Below, piece after piece: positions 34,239 through 43,561 of a stretch of DNA of 64,000 nucleotides; within the stretch, counting starts at the first letter, position 1; every line of letters begins with the position of its first letter. The notes beneath the pieces were generated by a model. It saw only the letters and a list, made by a program, of their open reading frames with translations. It did not search any database and had not been told where the DNA came from. Position numbers and translations under genes: made by a program. Source of the DNA: Haloarcula sp. CBA1127 (GTDB lineage Archaea; Halobacteriota; Halobacteria; Halobacteriales; Haloarculaceae); the NCBI RefSeq assembly GCF_001485575.1, contig NZ_BCNB01000006.1, positions 2,170,001 to 2,234,000 on the forward strand. Reading direction: 5' to 3'.

Positions 34239-34547
34239 ATGTACCGCGCCAGCGACCGAATCGAGCACGATGAGTGGCTCTCCGATATCGAGGCGGCATC
34301 GGACAGGCTCGACCTCGGGACGGCGGCGCGGTCCCACGCGGTTGACCTGTTCCTTTCGACAGTTCCAGAGGAAGACCGGTCGAAACAGGCGACGATGGCG
34401 GCCAGTGTGTACGTCGGTGCGCTGGTCGCCGGTGAGGAGCGGTCCCAGTCGGCCGTTGCGGAGGCGACGGACGTCTCTCGGTTAACGATTCAACAGCGCT
34501 GGAAGGACCTGCTGGAGACAGCCGGGCTAGAAGCGCCGGGCTGGTAG
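34239..34547 (+). CDS. TFIIB-like single cyclin-repeat protein
   Basis: A 102-residue protein. It looks like one cyclin repeat of TFB (AASVYVGALVAGEERSQSAVAEATDVSRLTIQQRWKDLLE) with a short N-terminal helical part. It lacks the zinc ribbon, B-reader and second repeat. Haloarchaea have many full TFBs and also such short forms. It could compete with TFB on DNA or be a regulator. Its stop codon abuts the stop of the convergent coaD gene. Confidence 0.75.
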   Translation: MYRASDRIEHDEWLSDIEAASDRLDLGTAARSHAVDLFLSTVPEEDRSKQATMAASVYVGALVAGEERSQSAVAEATDVSRLTIQQRWKDLLETAGLEAPGW

Positions 34548-35036
34548 CTACGAAATGTTCTGGCGGCCGGCGCGATTCGGCGTGAGGTTCCCGTGTTCGT
34601 CGATTTCTCCCTCGACAATCCGGGTCGAAGAGATGATGTCGCCGTCCTCGGCGCGGACGTGCGGGACGACTTCGATTTCGAGCGGGTCGTGGCCTCGCTC
34701 CTCGCGGATTTCGTTGATACGGCGGCCGCCGGTCTCCGTCTCGGGCGAGACGACGAGTGTGTCGAACTGCGGCTCCGTGGCGATACCGGTCGGCTCGGTG
34801 AGCTCTCGGACCTGCCACTCGCGCCCCTGATCGGCGGCGAGCGCTGCGAGTTCGTCGGCGAGTGCGGATTGCCGTTCGCTGAACGGGCGAACGTGGCGCT
34901 GGTCGTGGCGTGTCTTCGGCGCGAGGTCGTCGCTGGTGAGGCCAACTGTCACGTCCCCGAGTTCGAATGCGCGTTCGAACAGCGCGCGGTGTCCGTCGTG
35001 AATCGGGTCGAACGTTCCCCCCAGCGCGACATTCAT
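34548..35036 (-). CDS. coaD: Phosphopantetheine adenylyltransferase (archaeal type)
   Basis: A 162-residue nucleotidyltransferase that makes dephospho-CoA. It has GGTFDPIHDGHRALFERA (T/HxGH motif) at the N-terminus, GLTSDDLAPK, VVSPET and the C-terminal ISSTRI. ATG at 35036 starts right at the first strand. An in-frame start at 35198 lies inside the regulator gene upstream. It fits with panB nearby as CoA synthesis. Confidence 0.88.
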   Translation of the reverse strand: MNVALGGTFDPIHDGHRALFERAFELGDVTVGLTSDDLAPKTRHDQRHVRPFSERQSALADELAALAADQGREWQVRELTEPTGIATEPQFDTLVVSPETETGGRRINEIREERGHDPLEIEVVPHVRAEDGDIISSTRIVEGEIDEHGNLTPNRAGRQNIS

Positions 35037-35106
35037 ATCCCGGGCAACGGCGCGGGTAGGTTTAGTAATATCGACTCGCGAAACAGCCTGCTGGAGCCGG
35101 GTTTGG

Positions 35107-35667
35107 TTATACGTCAGCGTCGTCTTCGTCCTCGGACTCGTCTCCTTCGTCACCAGTGTGGTCGCTTGCGTCGGCGTCGGCCGCGCTATCGTTTGCATCT
35201 TCGACCGAAATCGTCACCGGCTCGTCGTCGGGTTCCAGTGTCGTTTCGCCGCCGATGTGGTCGTCGAGGTTGAACACCGTGTTCAGTTCCGACTGGATGT
35301 CACCGACGATGGTGTTGACGAGGTCGCTCGGCGGAATAGCGCTGTACTCGTAGGGGTTGTTGCCCGCGCCGTCGCTCTCACGCTTCTGGCGGGTCACGAC
35401 CTCCTCCTCGGTGAGCGCGGCCAGGGCTTCGCGGACAGTGCTCGGATACAGGCCGGTCCCTTCGGCTATCTCCTCGCTGGTGCTTTCGGGCTGCTGTCGC
35501 AGGTGGACGTAGATCCGCGCCCGCGTCTCCGTGTCGAGGACCCACGCCAGCAGGTCGACAATTCCTTCGTCGAACTGCTCGACCGCGCGGTCTGCCTCCT
35601 GCTCGATTCGGTCCCGGACATCGTCTGTGTCCTCAAGGTCGTCGTGGTTGTTGTCGTCTGCAGACAT
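35107..35667 (-). CDS. Winged helix transcriptional regulator
   Basis: A 186-residue protein. An acidic N-terminus is followed by a winged helix (LLAWVLDTETRARIYVHLRQQPESTSEEIAEGTGLYPSTVREALAALTEEEVVTRQK, about residues 38-95), then NPYEYSAIPPSDLVNTIVGDIQSELN. The C-terminal 60 residues are Asp/Glu-rich and probably disordered. ATG at 35667 (MSADDNNHDD) is preferred to 35688. Target genes unknown. Confidence 0.8.
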   Translation of the reverse strand: MSADDNNHDDLEDTDDVRDRIEQEADRAVEQFDEGIVDLLAWVLDTETRARIYVHLRQQPESTSEEIAEGTGLYPSTVREALAALTEEEVVTRQKRESDGAGNNPYEYSAIPPSDLVNTIVGDIQSELNTVFNLDDHIGGETTLEPDDEPVTISVEDANDSAADADASDHTGDEGDESEDEDDADV

Positions 35668-35779
35668 GCGTTGTCTCTGTGAGGACAAAAGCTACAGCTT
35701 GATAAAAACCCTTGGCTCAGACTCTCCAGTCGCTACGCAGTACCAAACAGTCAAGCCCGGCCGCAGACGACAGCCCAGA

Positions 35780-36859
35780 TCAGGACAGGCGCAGCGAGTC
35801 AGCGAGCGCCATGACGCCCTCCTCTGACCGAAGCCGGCGCTGTCGCTCGGCGCCACTTTCGCGGTCGTACAGCTCCCACAGTCCGTCGATACCCAGCCGG
35901 TCGCTCTCCATCTCGACCAGTTTCTCGACCGAGTGCGTCGTCGAGAGGTCACGCGATATCAGTTCTGCAGACTGACCGTGGCGGATCGCGCGCCACTTGT
36001 TCTCGTCGAGGAACTCCCGTCGGAGTCGCCGGCCGGACTCTCCATCCTCGTAGCGCTCGGCGAGGTCGACGACGAGCTCGTGGACGTACTCAACGAAGGC
36101 CAGCACTCTGTCCGGGTCGGCCTGCCCGTCCGGGGCACGTACCTCGACGGTGCCGTGGCCGGAGTGGGGCCGCACGTCGAACCAGAGCTCGCCGCGGTCG
36201 TCGATGCTCCCCGTTTCAAGCATCCGCCGTTCGTAGGTCTCGAAGGCGTCGTAATCGTCAAAGGTTGTCGGCATTCCGGTGTTGGGCAGGGCCTCGAATA
36301 TCTTCCCGCGGGCGGACTGCAGCCCGGTGTCGAAGCCGTTCCAGTACGGGGAGTTGGCCGACAACGCGAGCATCAGTGGGAGATGCCAGCGAAGCTCGTT
36401 TGCCACCCAGACGGCCTTGTCGGCGTCGTCAACGCCGACGTGGACGTGCAGTCCCGCAGTCGTGTTGCGGTGCTGTGGGTACTGAATACGGTCCAGCTGT
36501 GACTTATAGCGGGGCTTCTCGGCGTGTTCGAGTTCGCGCCACTTCGCCAGCGGGTGCAGGCCCGCAGCGGCGATACCGAACCCGTTCGCTTCGGCGTGGT
36601 CGACCAGCGCGTCCCGGACTGACCGGAGGTACTCACCAGCGTCGGCCGGGTCGTCGATACGCGGCGTCTGCGTCTCGATAACGCACTTGAACAGTTCGTG
36701 GTCAAGCCGCCCGTCAAGAACCGCTGGTGGCTCCGTCTCGTAGACGAGTTCGTCCGTGCCAGACGTTGGGCGACCGAACTCGTCGACGACGTAGAACTCT
36801 TCTTCGATGCCGAGCGTCCCCATCCGGGTAAAATGCTCGGCAGAACCCGTCGCGTCCAT
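35780..36859 (-). CDS. gshA: Glutamate-cysteine ligase (haloarchaeal)
   Basis: A 359-residue GCS2-family ligase that makes gamma-glutamylcysteine, the main thiol of haloarchaea. The N-terminal [17 protein letters not shown] holds the metal-binding Glu, and [12 protein letters not shown] and [20 protein letters not shown] follow. An alternative start at MGTLGIEEE (36823) removes 12 residues. No gshB is near, as expected. Confidence 0.9.
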   Translation of the reverse strand: MDATGSAEHFTRMGTLGIEEEFYVVDEFGRPTSGTDELVYETEPPAVLDGRLDHELFKCVIETQTPRIDDPADAGEYLRSVRDALVDHAEANGFGIAAAGLHPLAKWRELEHAEKPRYKSQLDRIQYPQHRNTTAGLHVHVGVDDADKAVWVANELRWHLPLMLALSANSPYWNGFDTGLQSARGKIFEALPNTGMPTTFDDYDAFETYERRMLETGSIDDRGELWFDVRPHSGHGTVEVRAPDGQADPDRVLAFVEYVHELVVDLAERYEDGESGRRLRREFLDENKWRAIRHGQSAELISRDLSTTHSVEKLVEMESDRLGIDGLWELYDRESGAERQRRLRSEEGVMALADSLRLS

Positions 36860-36966
36860 TAATCAGCACATCGGAATCGACCCGCTAAAGCCTTCCGTCC
36901 CCGCCCGCTCAGCCCGCACAACTGGATTCCATCCTGACGTGAATCGCGTGAGCAAGAGGTCCCGCG

Positions 36967-37599
36967 TCAGTCCTTGCGGGGCCGAGCGACGATACCGAGA
37001 TGGTCCTCGTGATACGGGTCCAGTCGCGCCGTCTCAAGCAGTTCATACTCGGCGCTGAGTTCCGCACGCACGCTGTCGAACACGGCGTCGGGGTCAGCAG
37101 TCACGTCCTCGCTCCGGGCTTTGATAGCTGCGAGGAGCCGACCGTCGTCGGCCAGGAACTGCTTGTTGAGCGTCGCCACCCGGGCCTGCCCTCTGGTCGC
37201 CACGTCCTGCACGACCACGTCGACCGGTTCGACGACGTGGGCGTAGCTCTCAGGCTTGCGTGCGTCCTTGAGCAGCGGAAAGAGGTTCCGCCGGCTCTCC
37301 GCGGCGTCCAGCAGCTCCCGCACCGGACGGGGCGCGAACTCGACGGCGTAGGTCGGCCCGCCGAAATCAGCGACGTGGCTCACGGTCGTCCCGGCCGCCG
37401 CACCGAGGTACAGCACTGTCTCGCCGCCATCGAGGCCGGTGTCCATTCCGTGCGCAAGCATCGCGCCGAGCTTCGAGCGGTGGGGGTCCCACCGTCGCCA
37501 GTCGCCGTCGGTCCGCTCGCCGTACACCGGCTGGCCCTGTGTGGCGAGGCTCGTCTCACCATCGAAGTCGTGGCGCTCGACGCCTGCCGGGAGCGTCAT
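36967..37599 (-). CDS. flpA: Fibrillarin-like rRNA/tRNA 2'-O-methyltransferase
   Basis: A 210-residue SAM-dependent methyltransferase, catalytic subunit of C/D-box sRNPs. YGERTDGDWRRWDPHRSKLGA, LYLGAAAGTTVSHVAD (SAM loop), YAVEFAPRPVREL and VVQDVA are family motifs. The start overlaps the Nop5 stop by 4 bases (ATGA), so the two subunits are coupled. Confidence 0.92.
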   Translation of the reverse strand: MTLPAGVERHDFDGETSLATQGQPVYGERTDGDWRRWDPHRSKLGAMLAHGMDTGLDGGETVLYLGAAAGTTVSHVADFGGPTYAVEFAPRPVRELLDAAESRRNLFPLLKDARKPESYAHVVEPVDVVVQDVATRGQARVATLNKQFLADDGRLLAAIKARSEDVTADPDAVFDSVRAELSAEYELLETARLDPYHEDHLGIVARPRKD

Positions 37600-38435
37600 T
37601 CGTCGCCCTCCTCGGCTCGGGCCTGAATCCGCTCGATTCGTTCGTCGAGTTCCGCCTGCAGGTCCGGCCGGCGGTCGCCGCTGTAGTGGTCGATTCGGGC
37701 AGCAATCGAGAGCTTCCCGGCAAGTGCCCGTGCAGCCGAGCCGCGGTCCTCTCTCCGGGTCCCGCGCACGTACTCGTGAGTGAAGATGACGCCGTGTTTC
37801 GGTGACGGCGCATTCCCCTTGAGGTGGGCAAAGAGCGCGTCTTCCGCCCCAAGGACCTGCACCGTCCCGCTCGGTTTCTTCGCAAGCGCTTCGAGGCCAC
37901 CGGCCAGTGAAATAAGGCGGGCCGCCAGCACCGGTCCGGCCAGCATCGAGAGGTTCGGCGCGACGGCGGGCGCGGTCCGCTCGATGTACGCCCGAAGCGA
38001 GTCCGCCTCGTCAGCCAGCCCGGCCGTCTGTTCGGCAAGCGTCCGGAGGGCCGTGTCGCCCTCGTCCTCGTCGTCCCGGTCGGCCAGCGAGCGGGCGTAC
38101 TCGACGCCGCTGCCGCTGTCACCGTGTCGGCTCCCGCCCCATTCGGCGACCCGTTCGGCGAGTTCATTCGCCGTCCGCTCGCAGTCGGCCATCGCCCGGA
38201 CCGCGTGGACGAGTTGCTGGTCGTCAGCGCCCTCCTGTTCGGCGACCGCCGCGCTGGTGGCCGCCATCGTCACCTCGTGCAGGCGGTCGTAGTAGGCCGC
38301 CTCGTCGTCGGCGAACCCTGCCTCGACGGCCTGCTGTGGCCAGTCCTTCGGCGTGTCGGCTCGCCCGGCCTCTATCTGTTCGACAGCGGCCGCGTCGTCG
38401 TCCGGGTCCAGCCCGGCGAACCACCCGTTGCTCAT
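37596..38435 (-). CDS. Nop5/Nop56-58 family protein of C/D-box sRNP
   Basis: A 279-residue scaffold protein that joins fibrillarin to L7Ae-bound guide RNA. The Nop domain is clear (about residues 145-260): APNLSMLAGPVLAARLISLAGGLEALAKKPSGTVQ, VLGAEDALFAHLKG and PKHGVIFTHEYV. It is shorter than many archaeal Nop5 proteins (around 400) because the N-terminal domain and the Lys-rich tail are reduced, usual in halophiles. It is the first gene of the pair. Confidence 0.9.
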   Translation of the reverse strand: MSNGWFAGLDPDDDAAAVEQIEAGRADTPKDWPQQAVEAGFADDEAAYYDRLHEVTMAATSAAVAEQEGADDQQLVHAVRAMADCERTANELAERVAEWGGSRHGDSGSGVEYARSLADRDDEDEGDTALRTLAEQTAGLADEADSLRAYIERTAPAVAPNLSMLAGPVLAARLISLAGGLEALAKKPSGTVQVLGAEDALFAHLKGNAPSPKHGVIFTHEYVRGTRREDRGSAARALAGKLSIAARIDHYSGDRRPDLQAELDERIERIQARAEEGDE

Positions 38436-38516
38436 AGCCGTGTGTGCACGCCCGATGCGAAAAAGTGACCCGGTTACCGTCTGCGAAACGTGCCGAATTC
38501 CGCCTTCGATCCCGCC

Positions 38517-39299
38517 TCAGCGCATCCCTGGCGGCGGACCGCGGTCCCGTGGATCGTCGTCGCCGTCGTCTTCTTCGAGGTCGATACCGGCCTCCTTGCG
38601 TCGGCGAATCACTTCCTGTAACTGCCGATAGTAGTACAGTGTTCCCACGACGCCGATAACGATGGCGATAGCGGACAGGCCGCCGAACAGCCACAGGTCG
38701 CGGTCGAGGTAGTACCGGACGACGATCTGGTCGGAGGTCACCTCGTCCCAGCGGATGACCTGCTGGCCGTCGACGGTCTCCGATTCGTAGCCACCGGGGC
38801 TGATCCGTGAGAGGAACGGAATCCCTGCCCCGGTGTTAGGCGGGAGCACGACCGTGTACGAGCCGTCCTCGACGAGCGTGGGGGAAGCGAAGCGCTTGCC
38901 GGTTCGAGCGACCGAGTAGCCCACCTTTCCGGAGACGTTCCCGGAGAGATTGACTGTCGTTCGCTGGCGACTCTCCGAAGCGCTCAGTGAGGAGTTTGCG
39001 GCGCTAACGACTGTCCCGTTCGCGTACCGGAATCGAAGCGCACTGATCGGGACGCTCCGCTCGCGCCCGAGGCCGTCGACGGTATACACGTCGAACGTCG
39101 TCTCGTTTTCGACGGCGTAGACGGCGGTGTATTTCGATTCCTCGATGACGATTGTCCCGTCTGTCGAAGTGTTCCAGTCGTAGCTCGCGTTCTCGTTCAG
39201 CCGCTCTGGGTCGACCTCTTCGGGGCCGAAGAAGCCGCTACACCCCGAAAGGGCGACCAGTGCGAGAACGGCGACCAACAGGAGGTGGCGGCGTTTCAT
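38517..39299 (-). CDS. Membrane-anchored lipoprotein (DUF5803-like)
   Basis: A 260-residue exported protein. N-terminal MKRRHLLLVAVLALVALSGC is a signal with lipobox. A beta-rich external part with many NxS/T sites (NLSGNVSGKVGYS) follows. A membrane segment at about residues 203-224 and a charged cytoplasmic tail ending PPPGMR complete it. It resembles haloarchaeal DUF5803. Ten bases separate it from the DUF2110 gene upstream. Function unknown. Confidence 0.75.
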   Translation of the reverse strand: MKRRHLLLVAVLALVALSGCSGFFGPEEVDPERLNENASYDWNTSTDGTIVIEESKYTAVYAVENETTFDVYTVDGLGRERSVPISALRFRYANGTVVSAANSSLSASESRQRTTVNLSGNVSGKVGYSVARTGKRFASPTLVEDGSYTVVLPPNTGAGIPFLSRISPGGYESETVDGQQVIRWDEVTSDQIVVRYYLDRDLWLFGGLSAIAIVIGVVGTLYYYRQLQEVIRRRKEAGIDLEEDDGDDDPRDRGPPPGMR

Positions 39300-39309
39300 A
39301 GCTCGAAAG

Positions 39310-39984
39310 TCAGGGCACGATTGCCAGCAGCTCCGATGGCATGTACTGCCCGATGTCGGCGATCAGCCCTGGCGGGTCAGTGTCCGGGTTGCAGATGATG
39401 CTCTGTTCTAACAGGCCGATTCGTTCGACAGTGACGATATCCTGTGCGTGGCCGGCGCGGTTGACCGTCGCGCGCGCTTCGGAGCGCGTGACGCTGTTCG
39501 CGTTGATACGACCGTTGTTGCCACGGGTCCACTCGTACAGGCGGTCCTGCTCGACATCCGCAAGGCGTGCAGTGTCACCGGCGACGAACCGGAGCGGGAG
39601 GTGCTGGACCAGTCCGAACCGTTTCCGGATCTGTGACGGCGTTCCCTGCCCGAGACCGAGCTCATCGGCCGGAACCCGGACCGTCTGGCCGAAGCCGACA
39701 TCGAGGACGAACCCGTCCTCGTCCCAGCTATCGAGCGTTCCGACGTACGTCTCGCCGTCCTCGTGGTCGGCGACCAGCTCGCCGAACTCCTCGCGCAGCA
39801 GGTTCTTCGCGACGGTCTCGTCCGGGCCGTCGAGGGTCACCGTCGGGAAGTCGTCGTCACGGAGACCGATGTCGTACGCCACGTCGAGGTCGCCGAGTTC
39901 GTTGCCGACCATCGAACGCAGTCCGTCGAGCGTACGGTCCCGAGCGTCGCCGGCGACGTACACTTTGGTACCGAGAACGACCAT
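39310..39984 (-). CDS. DUF2110 family protein (tfe neighbour)
   Basis: A 224-residue soluble archaeal protein. GTKVYVAGDARDRTLDGLRSMV and GTLDSWDEDGFVLDVGFGQTVRVPADELGLG, an S1/OB-like RNA-binding stretch at about residues 80-115, then QHLPLRFVAGD. DUF2110 genes commonly follow tfe in archaea. The start shares one base with the tfe stop (TGATG). A role in transcription or RNA binding is inferred from context. Confidence 0.85.
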   Translation of the reverse strand: MVVLGTKVYVAGDARDRTLDGLRSMVGNELGDLDVAYDIGLRDDDFPTVTLDGPDETVAKNLLREEFGELVADHEDGETYVGTLDSWDEDGFVLDVGFGQTVRVPADELGLGQGTPSQIRKRFGLVQHLPLRFVAGDTARLADVEQDRLYEWTRGNNGRINANSVTRSEARATVNRAGHAQDIVTVERIGLLEQSIICNPDTDPPGLIADIGQYMPSELLAIVP

Positions 39985-40523
39985 CAGGCTTCCACGTCCA
40001 CGTCAGCGTTCAGTTCGTCTCTGAGCTCCTCAAGGCGATTCTCCATCGCGGTGACGAGACGGGTGTTCTCCATCGTCTCGACCTGATTGCCACATTCGGG
40101 GCACTCGAAGCCGAACTCCATTGCCTCGCCGAACTCGAAGCGGATACCGCAGTGCTCACAGAGGTAGAACTCGTTTTCCCGCTCGTACTCGCGGCGCTCT
40201 TCGAGGCCGTCGAGCAGGCGGTACATCTCCTCTTGCAGTTGTTCGGGGATCTTCTCGTACTGGAACGTCCAGAGGTACGTGAGCCACCCTGAGTCCTCGT
40301 CGCGGAGCCGACGATACGTCGCGAGGTCGTTCTCGTAGAGAATAAACAGCGCTCGGCGAACGTCGTTCAGTTCGAGTCCGAGCTCCTCGGCCAGTTCCTC
40401 GTCGGTCACTTCGCCGTCCGGCGGCGCGGCGGCGACCGGCATCCCTTTCGGTCCGACCAGCTCGTGGAGGTATTTCTGTATGACGGGGTCCTCCAAGAGT
40501 TCCTCAAAAGCCATTACCCGCAC
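39984..40523 (-). CDS. tfe: Transcription factor E (TFIIE alpha)
   Basis: A 179-residue TFE. An N-terminal winged helix (about residues 1-95; DEELAEELGLELNDVRRALFILYENDLATYRRLRDEDSGWLTYLWTF) is followed by a coiled linker and a C-terminal zinc ribbon (CEHCGIRF and CPECGNQ). It helps promoter opening by archaeal RNA polymerase. It is the first gene of a run with the DUF2110 and DUF5803 genes. Confidence 0.93.
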   Translation of the reverse strand: MRVMAFEELLEDPVIQKYLHELVGPKGMPVAAAPPDGEVTDEELAEELGLELNDVRRALFILYENDLATYRRLRDEDSGWLTYLWTFQYEKIPEQLQEEMYRLLDGLEERREYERENEFYLCEHCGIRFEFGEAMEFGFECPECGNQVETMENTRLVTAMENRLEELRDELNADVDVEA

Positions 40524-40706
40524 ATCCGGGAGTCATGTGGTTAAAACCATCGGGTCGTCCTCTCTCGAACGCTGACGCAGAGGCCGGGGCCATGATGCTG
40601 TCGGGGAGTGCTCGATGTGCCTGCAGACGGACAACAACGACGGATAGCAGTCCCTTTTGCGGTACCACCACACTTGGAATTCGTCGTGACGACCTCGAAA
40701 ACCCCG

Positions 40707-40958
40707 CTATTCGATTTTCTCGACCGGGGTCCGGCAGGAGGAACAGGTCTCTTTGTCGATAGCGACGAAGACGGAGTCACAGGAGGGACACTCGTAGAGA
40801 TTCGATTCAGGTTCGTCAGCCGCGTCCGTACCGCTATCGCCGGCAGAGCTGGCCTGAACGCGTTTCTCCGTCACTGTTCCGGCCTGTGGTCCGTTGTCCG
40901 ACTGCCGTTTCCCACTCGAGAGTACGTCCGATACGGATTTTTTGATTTTGTCTAGCAT
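40707..40958 (-). CDS. Small zinc-ribbon protein
   Basis: An 83-residue protein: a short basic helix (MLDKIKKSVSDVLSSG), an acidic Ser-rich linker and a C-terminal zinc ribbon (CPSCDSVF and CSSCRTPV). ATG at 40958 gives an N-terminus typical of short haloarchaeal zinc proteins. A start at 41015 would add 19 residues. Function unknown. Confidence 0.65.
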   Translation of the reverse strand: MLDKIKKSVSDVLSSGKRQSDNGPQAGTVTEKRVQASSAGDSGTDAADEPESNLYECPSCDSVFVAIDKETCSSCRTPVEKIE

Positions 40959-41056
40959 CGCGAGTTGTTGCAGGATAGTAGTCATTTGAATTACTTTAAC
41001 AGCTGTGGTTTTCAAGTCACGGACAGTTCCGGACGACCGGCTTCACTGATGAACGG

Positions 41057-41614
41057 TCAGAGGTCGTCGAGCGGTCGCGGCGACGCCTGTTCGTATTCGA
41101 TAACGTCGAACCCATCGTGGGATTCTCGGGACAACTCCGTCCATTCCTCTCCCAGGTTCGGGAAGTAGCGGTCCCCCTCGTTTCGCTCGTGGATGCGGCT
41201 GAGGAAAACCCGGCCGGCGAACGGGAGAAACAGGTCGTACACTGCCTCACCGCCGATGACGTAGGTGACAGGCGGCGAGTCGCTCGTTCCAGTGCCGTCG
41301 CCGGCGAACGCCTCGGTCGCACCGGCGCGAGCGGCTGCTTCGACAGCTATCTGCGGCGTCGTGGCGTACTCAACTGTCTCCGAATCGGCGCTCCGGCTGT
41401 CGTCGCTCGTCAAGACGACGGTGTAACAGTCCGGGATGGGCTTCATCGACTCGAACGTTCGCCGCCCGAGGATGATTGGGTGGCCGGCGATGCGGTTCTT
41501 GTACTGGCGCACGTCCTCCGGGTAGTGCCAGGGAACGCCGCCATCTAGGCCGATGACGTTGTTTTCGTCGGCTGCGACCACGAGGACAAGTTCGGTGTCA
41601 GGTATCGTTGTCAT
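41057..41614 (-). CDS. folA: Dihydrofolate reductase
   Basis: A 185-residue DHFR. LVVAADENNVIGLDGGVPWHYPEDVRQYKNRIAG, ILGRRTFESM and VIGGEAVYDLFL are core motifs. An Asp/Ser/Gly-rich insert (TGTSDSPPVT) lies before the VIGGE strand. The start overlaps the stop of the upstream sulfatase-like gene (ATGA). No thyA is adjacent. Confidence 0.92.
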   Translation of the reverse strand: MTTIPDTELVLVVAADENNVIGLDGGVPWHYPEDVRQYKNRIAGHPIILGRRTFESMKPIPDCYTVVLTSDDSRSADSETVEYATTPQIAVEAAARAGATEAFAGDGTGTSDSPPVTYVIGGEAVYDLFLPFAGRVFLSRIHERNEGDRYFPNLGEEWTELSRESHDGFDVIEYEQASPRPLDDL

Positions 41615-42963
41615 TTGTATCCAAGCGCCTCCAGTCGGTCGTCAAGGTCTCCGGCAAACTGCGTGTCAGACGCATCCTCGAACTCGGTGTAGCCGTCGAG
41701 CGGCGTCGCGATAGCCACGTCGGCGTACCGGTCGCTGTCGAAGTGGTTCCGGACGACAGCGGCGTCGATATTGCTGTCCTCGACCGTGCCGCCACAGCCC
41801 TTGATAACGGATTCGTGGGCACTCTCACCCCATGCCGCCCGTTTTCGGACCTCGTCGCCGGGCCGGTCGTGGTAGACCAAGCGGGCGTGCTTTGCAAACG
41901 GTGCAGCGTCGCCACAGACCCGTTCGGCTTCCTCGCGCATCGCCGGGCCGATGGGGGCCTGTGACGCGACGACGGTCCCGTTCGGGGAGGCAAACGCCGG
42001 GCCGTCCGCGTTGCCATCGTTGAGCGCTATCGCGCGGACAGCGTCGGGGAACCGGCTGAGTGTCGCCAGGTCGGTGACGCGGTGTCCCTCCCGCTGGCCG
42101 GGAGCACGGACGACGAGCGGGACGTGATACATCGTCTCGTGAGTCCCGATACGGTGGCTGACGGCTGGTGGTTCCTCGGGAATCGCTGTCGGTTCGCCGA
42201 AGCCCTCGCCGTGGTCGCCGACGAAGACGACAAGCGTGTCATCGAGGACGCCCTGATCGTCCAGTCCGCGGATCAGGGTCTCAAAGATGGCGTCGGCCTG
42301 CCGGACTGCACCGTCGTATATCTGTTCGAGAATGCCGGCGAAGCCAAGCGACAGGTTCCCCGAAAGGAACTCCCAGTGCCACTTGAACCCCATCGACTCC
42401 TGCATGTCGCGGGAGCGCTCGTCGCTCCACTCGTCGTACTCGGCGAGCGGTTCGTACGGGCGGTGGGTGTCCATCAGGTTGATGCAGGCGGCCCACTCGC
42501 TCTCCTGCTCGGCAACCCACTCCAGCGTCCGGTCGGCGTACCAGAAGCCGTTGGGCCAGTCACCCAGTGAGCCGTTCGTTTCGTAGGCCGAGTCGTACTG
42601 CTCGGGCGAGCCGACCGCCGTCTGGAACACGTCGTCGAGCCCTGATTCGTGGTCGGTCAGGAACGGATTGTCGGAGAACAACCCCGTGTCATAGCCCGCT
42701 TCAGCCAGTTCTTCGAAGATTGTGTGGCCGGCGTCGAGTCTAGCGGTGTGGTCGACACCGTGTTCGTGGGTCTCGTGGCCCGTGAACATGCTGACGTGGC
42801 TGGGGACGGTCCAGTTGCTCGGGCTGCGAGCCTGCGTGTACACCGTCGCCTCCTCGGCGAAGGCGTCGAGAAAGGGCGTCGTCTCCCGGCGATAGCCCAG
42901 CACGGAGGTGCTCCGGGCGCGGAGACTGTCAGCGACGACGAGCAACACGTTATGACGCGACAT
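41611..42963 (-). CDS. Sulfatase-superfamily hydrolase/transferase with Thr nucleophile position
   Basis: A 450-residue alkaline-phosphatase-superfamily protein. It has VVADSLRARSTSVLGYRRETTPFLDAFA (first metal Asp), NWTVPSHVSMFTG, and the late VFVGDHGEGFGE. Classic sulfatases have CxPSR at the nucleophile; here it is TVPSH, as in phosphoglycerol transferase-like members, so formylglycine sulfatase activity is unlikely. There is no signal peptide. Start ATG 42963 is preferred because upstream codons lie in the Trm56 gene. Substrate unknown. Confidence 0.8.
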   Translation of the reverse strand: MSRHNVLLVVADSLRARSTSVLGYRRETTPFLDAFAEEATVYTQARSPSNWTVPSHVSMFTGHETHEHGVDHTARLDAGHTIFEELAEAGYDTGLFSDNPFLTDHESGLDDVFQTAVGSPEQYDSAYETNGSLGDWPNGFWYADRTLEWVAEQESEWAACINLMDTHRPYEPLAEYDEWSDERSRDMQESMGFKWHWEFLSGNLSLGFAGILEQIYDGAVRQADAIFETLIRGLDDQGVLDDTLVVFVGDHGEGFGEPTAIPEEPPAVSHRIGTHETMYHVPLVVRAPGQREGHRVTDLATLSRFPDAVRAIALNDGNADGPAFASPNGTVVASQAPIGPAMREEAERVCGDAAPFAKHARLVYHDRPGDEVRKRAAWGESAHESVIKGCGGTVEDSNIDAAVVRNHFDSDRYADVAIATPLDGYTEFEDASDTQFAGDLDDRLEALGYK

Positions 42964-43018
42964 CTGAGCCACAGTTAGCGTCGAGCGATAAAAGGCCCGC
43001 GGCACAACTGCGTGGGTA

Positions 43019-43561
43019 TCACTCCTCGTCGGGGTCGACGACTCGCTTGCCGGTCTCCTGCGGCACGACGACTCTATCGGGGTTCTCCCACTCGCGGTCC
43101 AGTTCCCGGCCCTCGAACAGGCGGTCGAGGAAGACGGCCAGCGAAGCGACTTCGGAGTGTGGCTGGTTGGTGACGCCGACGTTCCAGTCGGCGTGTTCGT
43201 ACACCTCGAAGGGGACTTTCTCCGCGCCGACGACGACCAGTAGCGGCTCTTCGGCGTGGGCCTCGCGGACATCGGCCTCGATATCCTGGACCGGCTCGCC
43301 GTACATCGTCAGATGGACGACGCGCCCCTCGAAATCGCGGATGAGCCGCTTCGGTTCCTCTGTCGAAGCCACGTCGAAGGGGCCACCGAACCGGTCGGTG
43401 ATGTCGATGACAGTATCAGCCTGGTTGCGGGCGGCGTTGGCCAGCACAACCTTGTCGGCCCCGAGCGCGCGTGCGGTCAGTCCAACGTGGGTCGTCATCC
43501 GCTCGTCCCGGCCGGGCCGGTGGCCCAGTCGGAGCACCGTCACCTGCGGGGAGTCCTTCAT
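43019..43561 (-). CDS. trm56: tRNA (cytidine(56)-2'-O)-methyltransferase
   Basis: A 180-residue SPOUT-class methyltransferase specific to archaea. VLRLGHRPGRDERMTTHVGLTARALGADKVVL, VVHLTMYGEPV, LLVVVGAEKVPFEVYEHADWNVGVTNQPHSEVASLAVFLDRLF are typical. It methylates C56 in the tRNA T-loop. The start overlaps the DsbA-like gene stop by 4 bases. Confidence 0.92.
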   Translation of the reverse strand: MKDSPQVTVLRLGHRPGRDERMTTHVGLTARALGADKVVLANAARNQADTVIDITDRFGGPFDVASTEEPKRLIRDFEGRVVHLTMYGEPVQDIEADVREAHAEEPLLVVVGAEKVPFEVYEHADWNVGVTNQPHSEVASLAVFLDRLFEGRELDREWENPDRVVVPQETGKRVVDPDEE

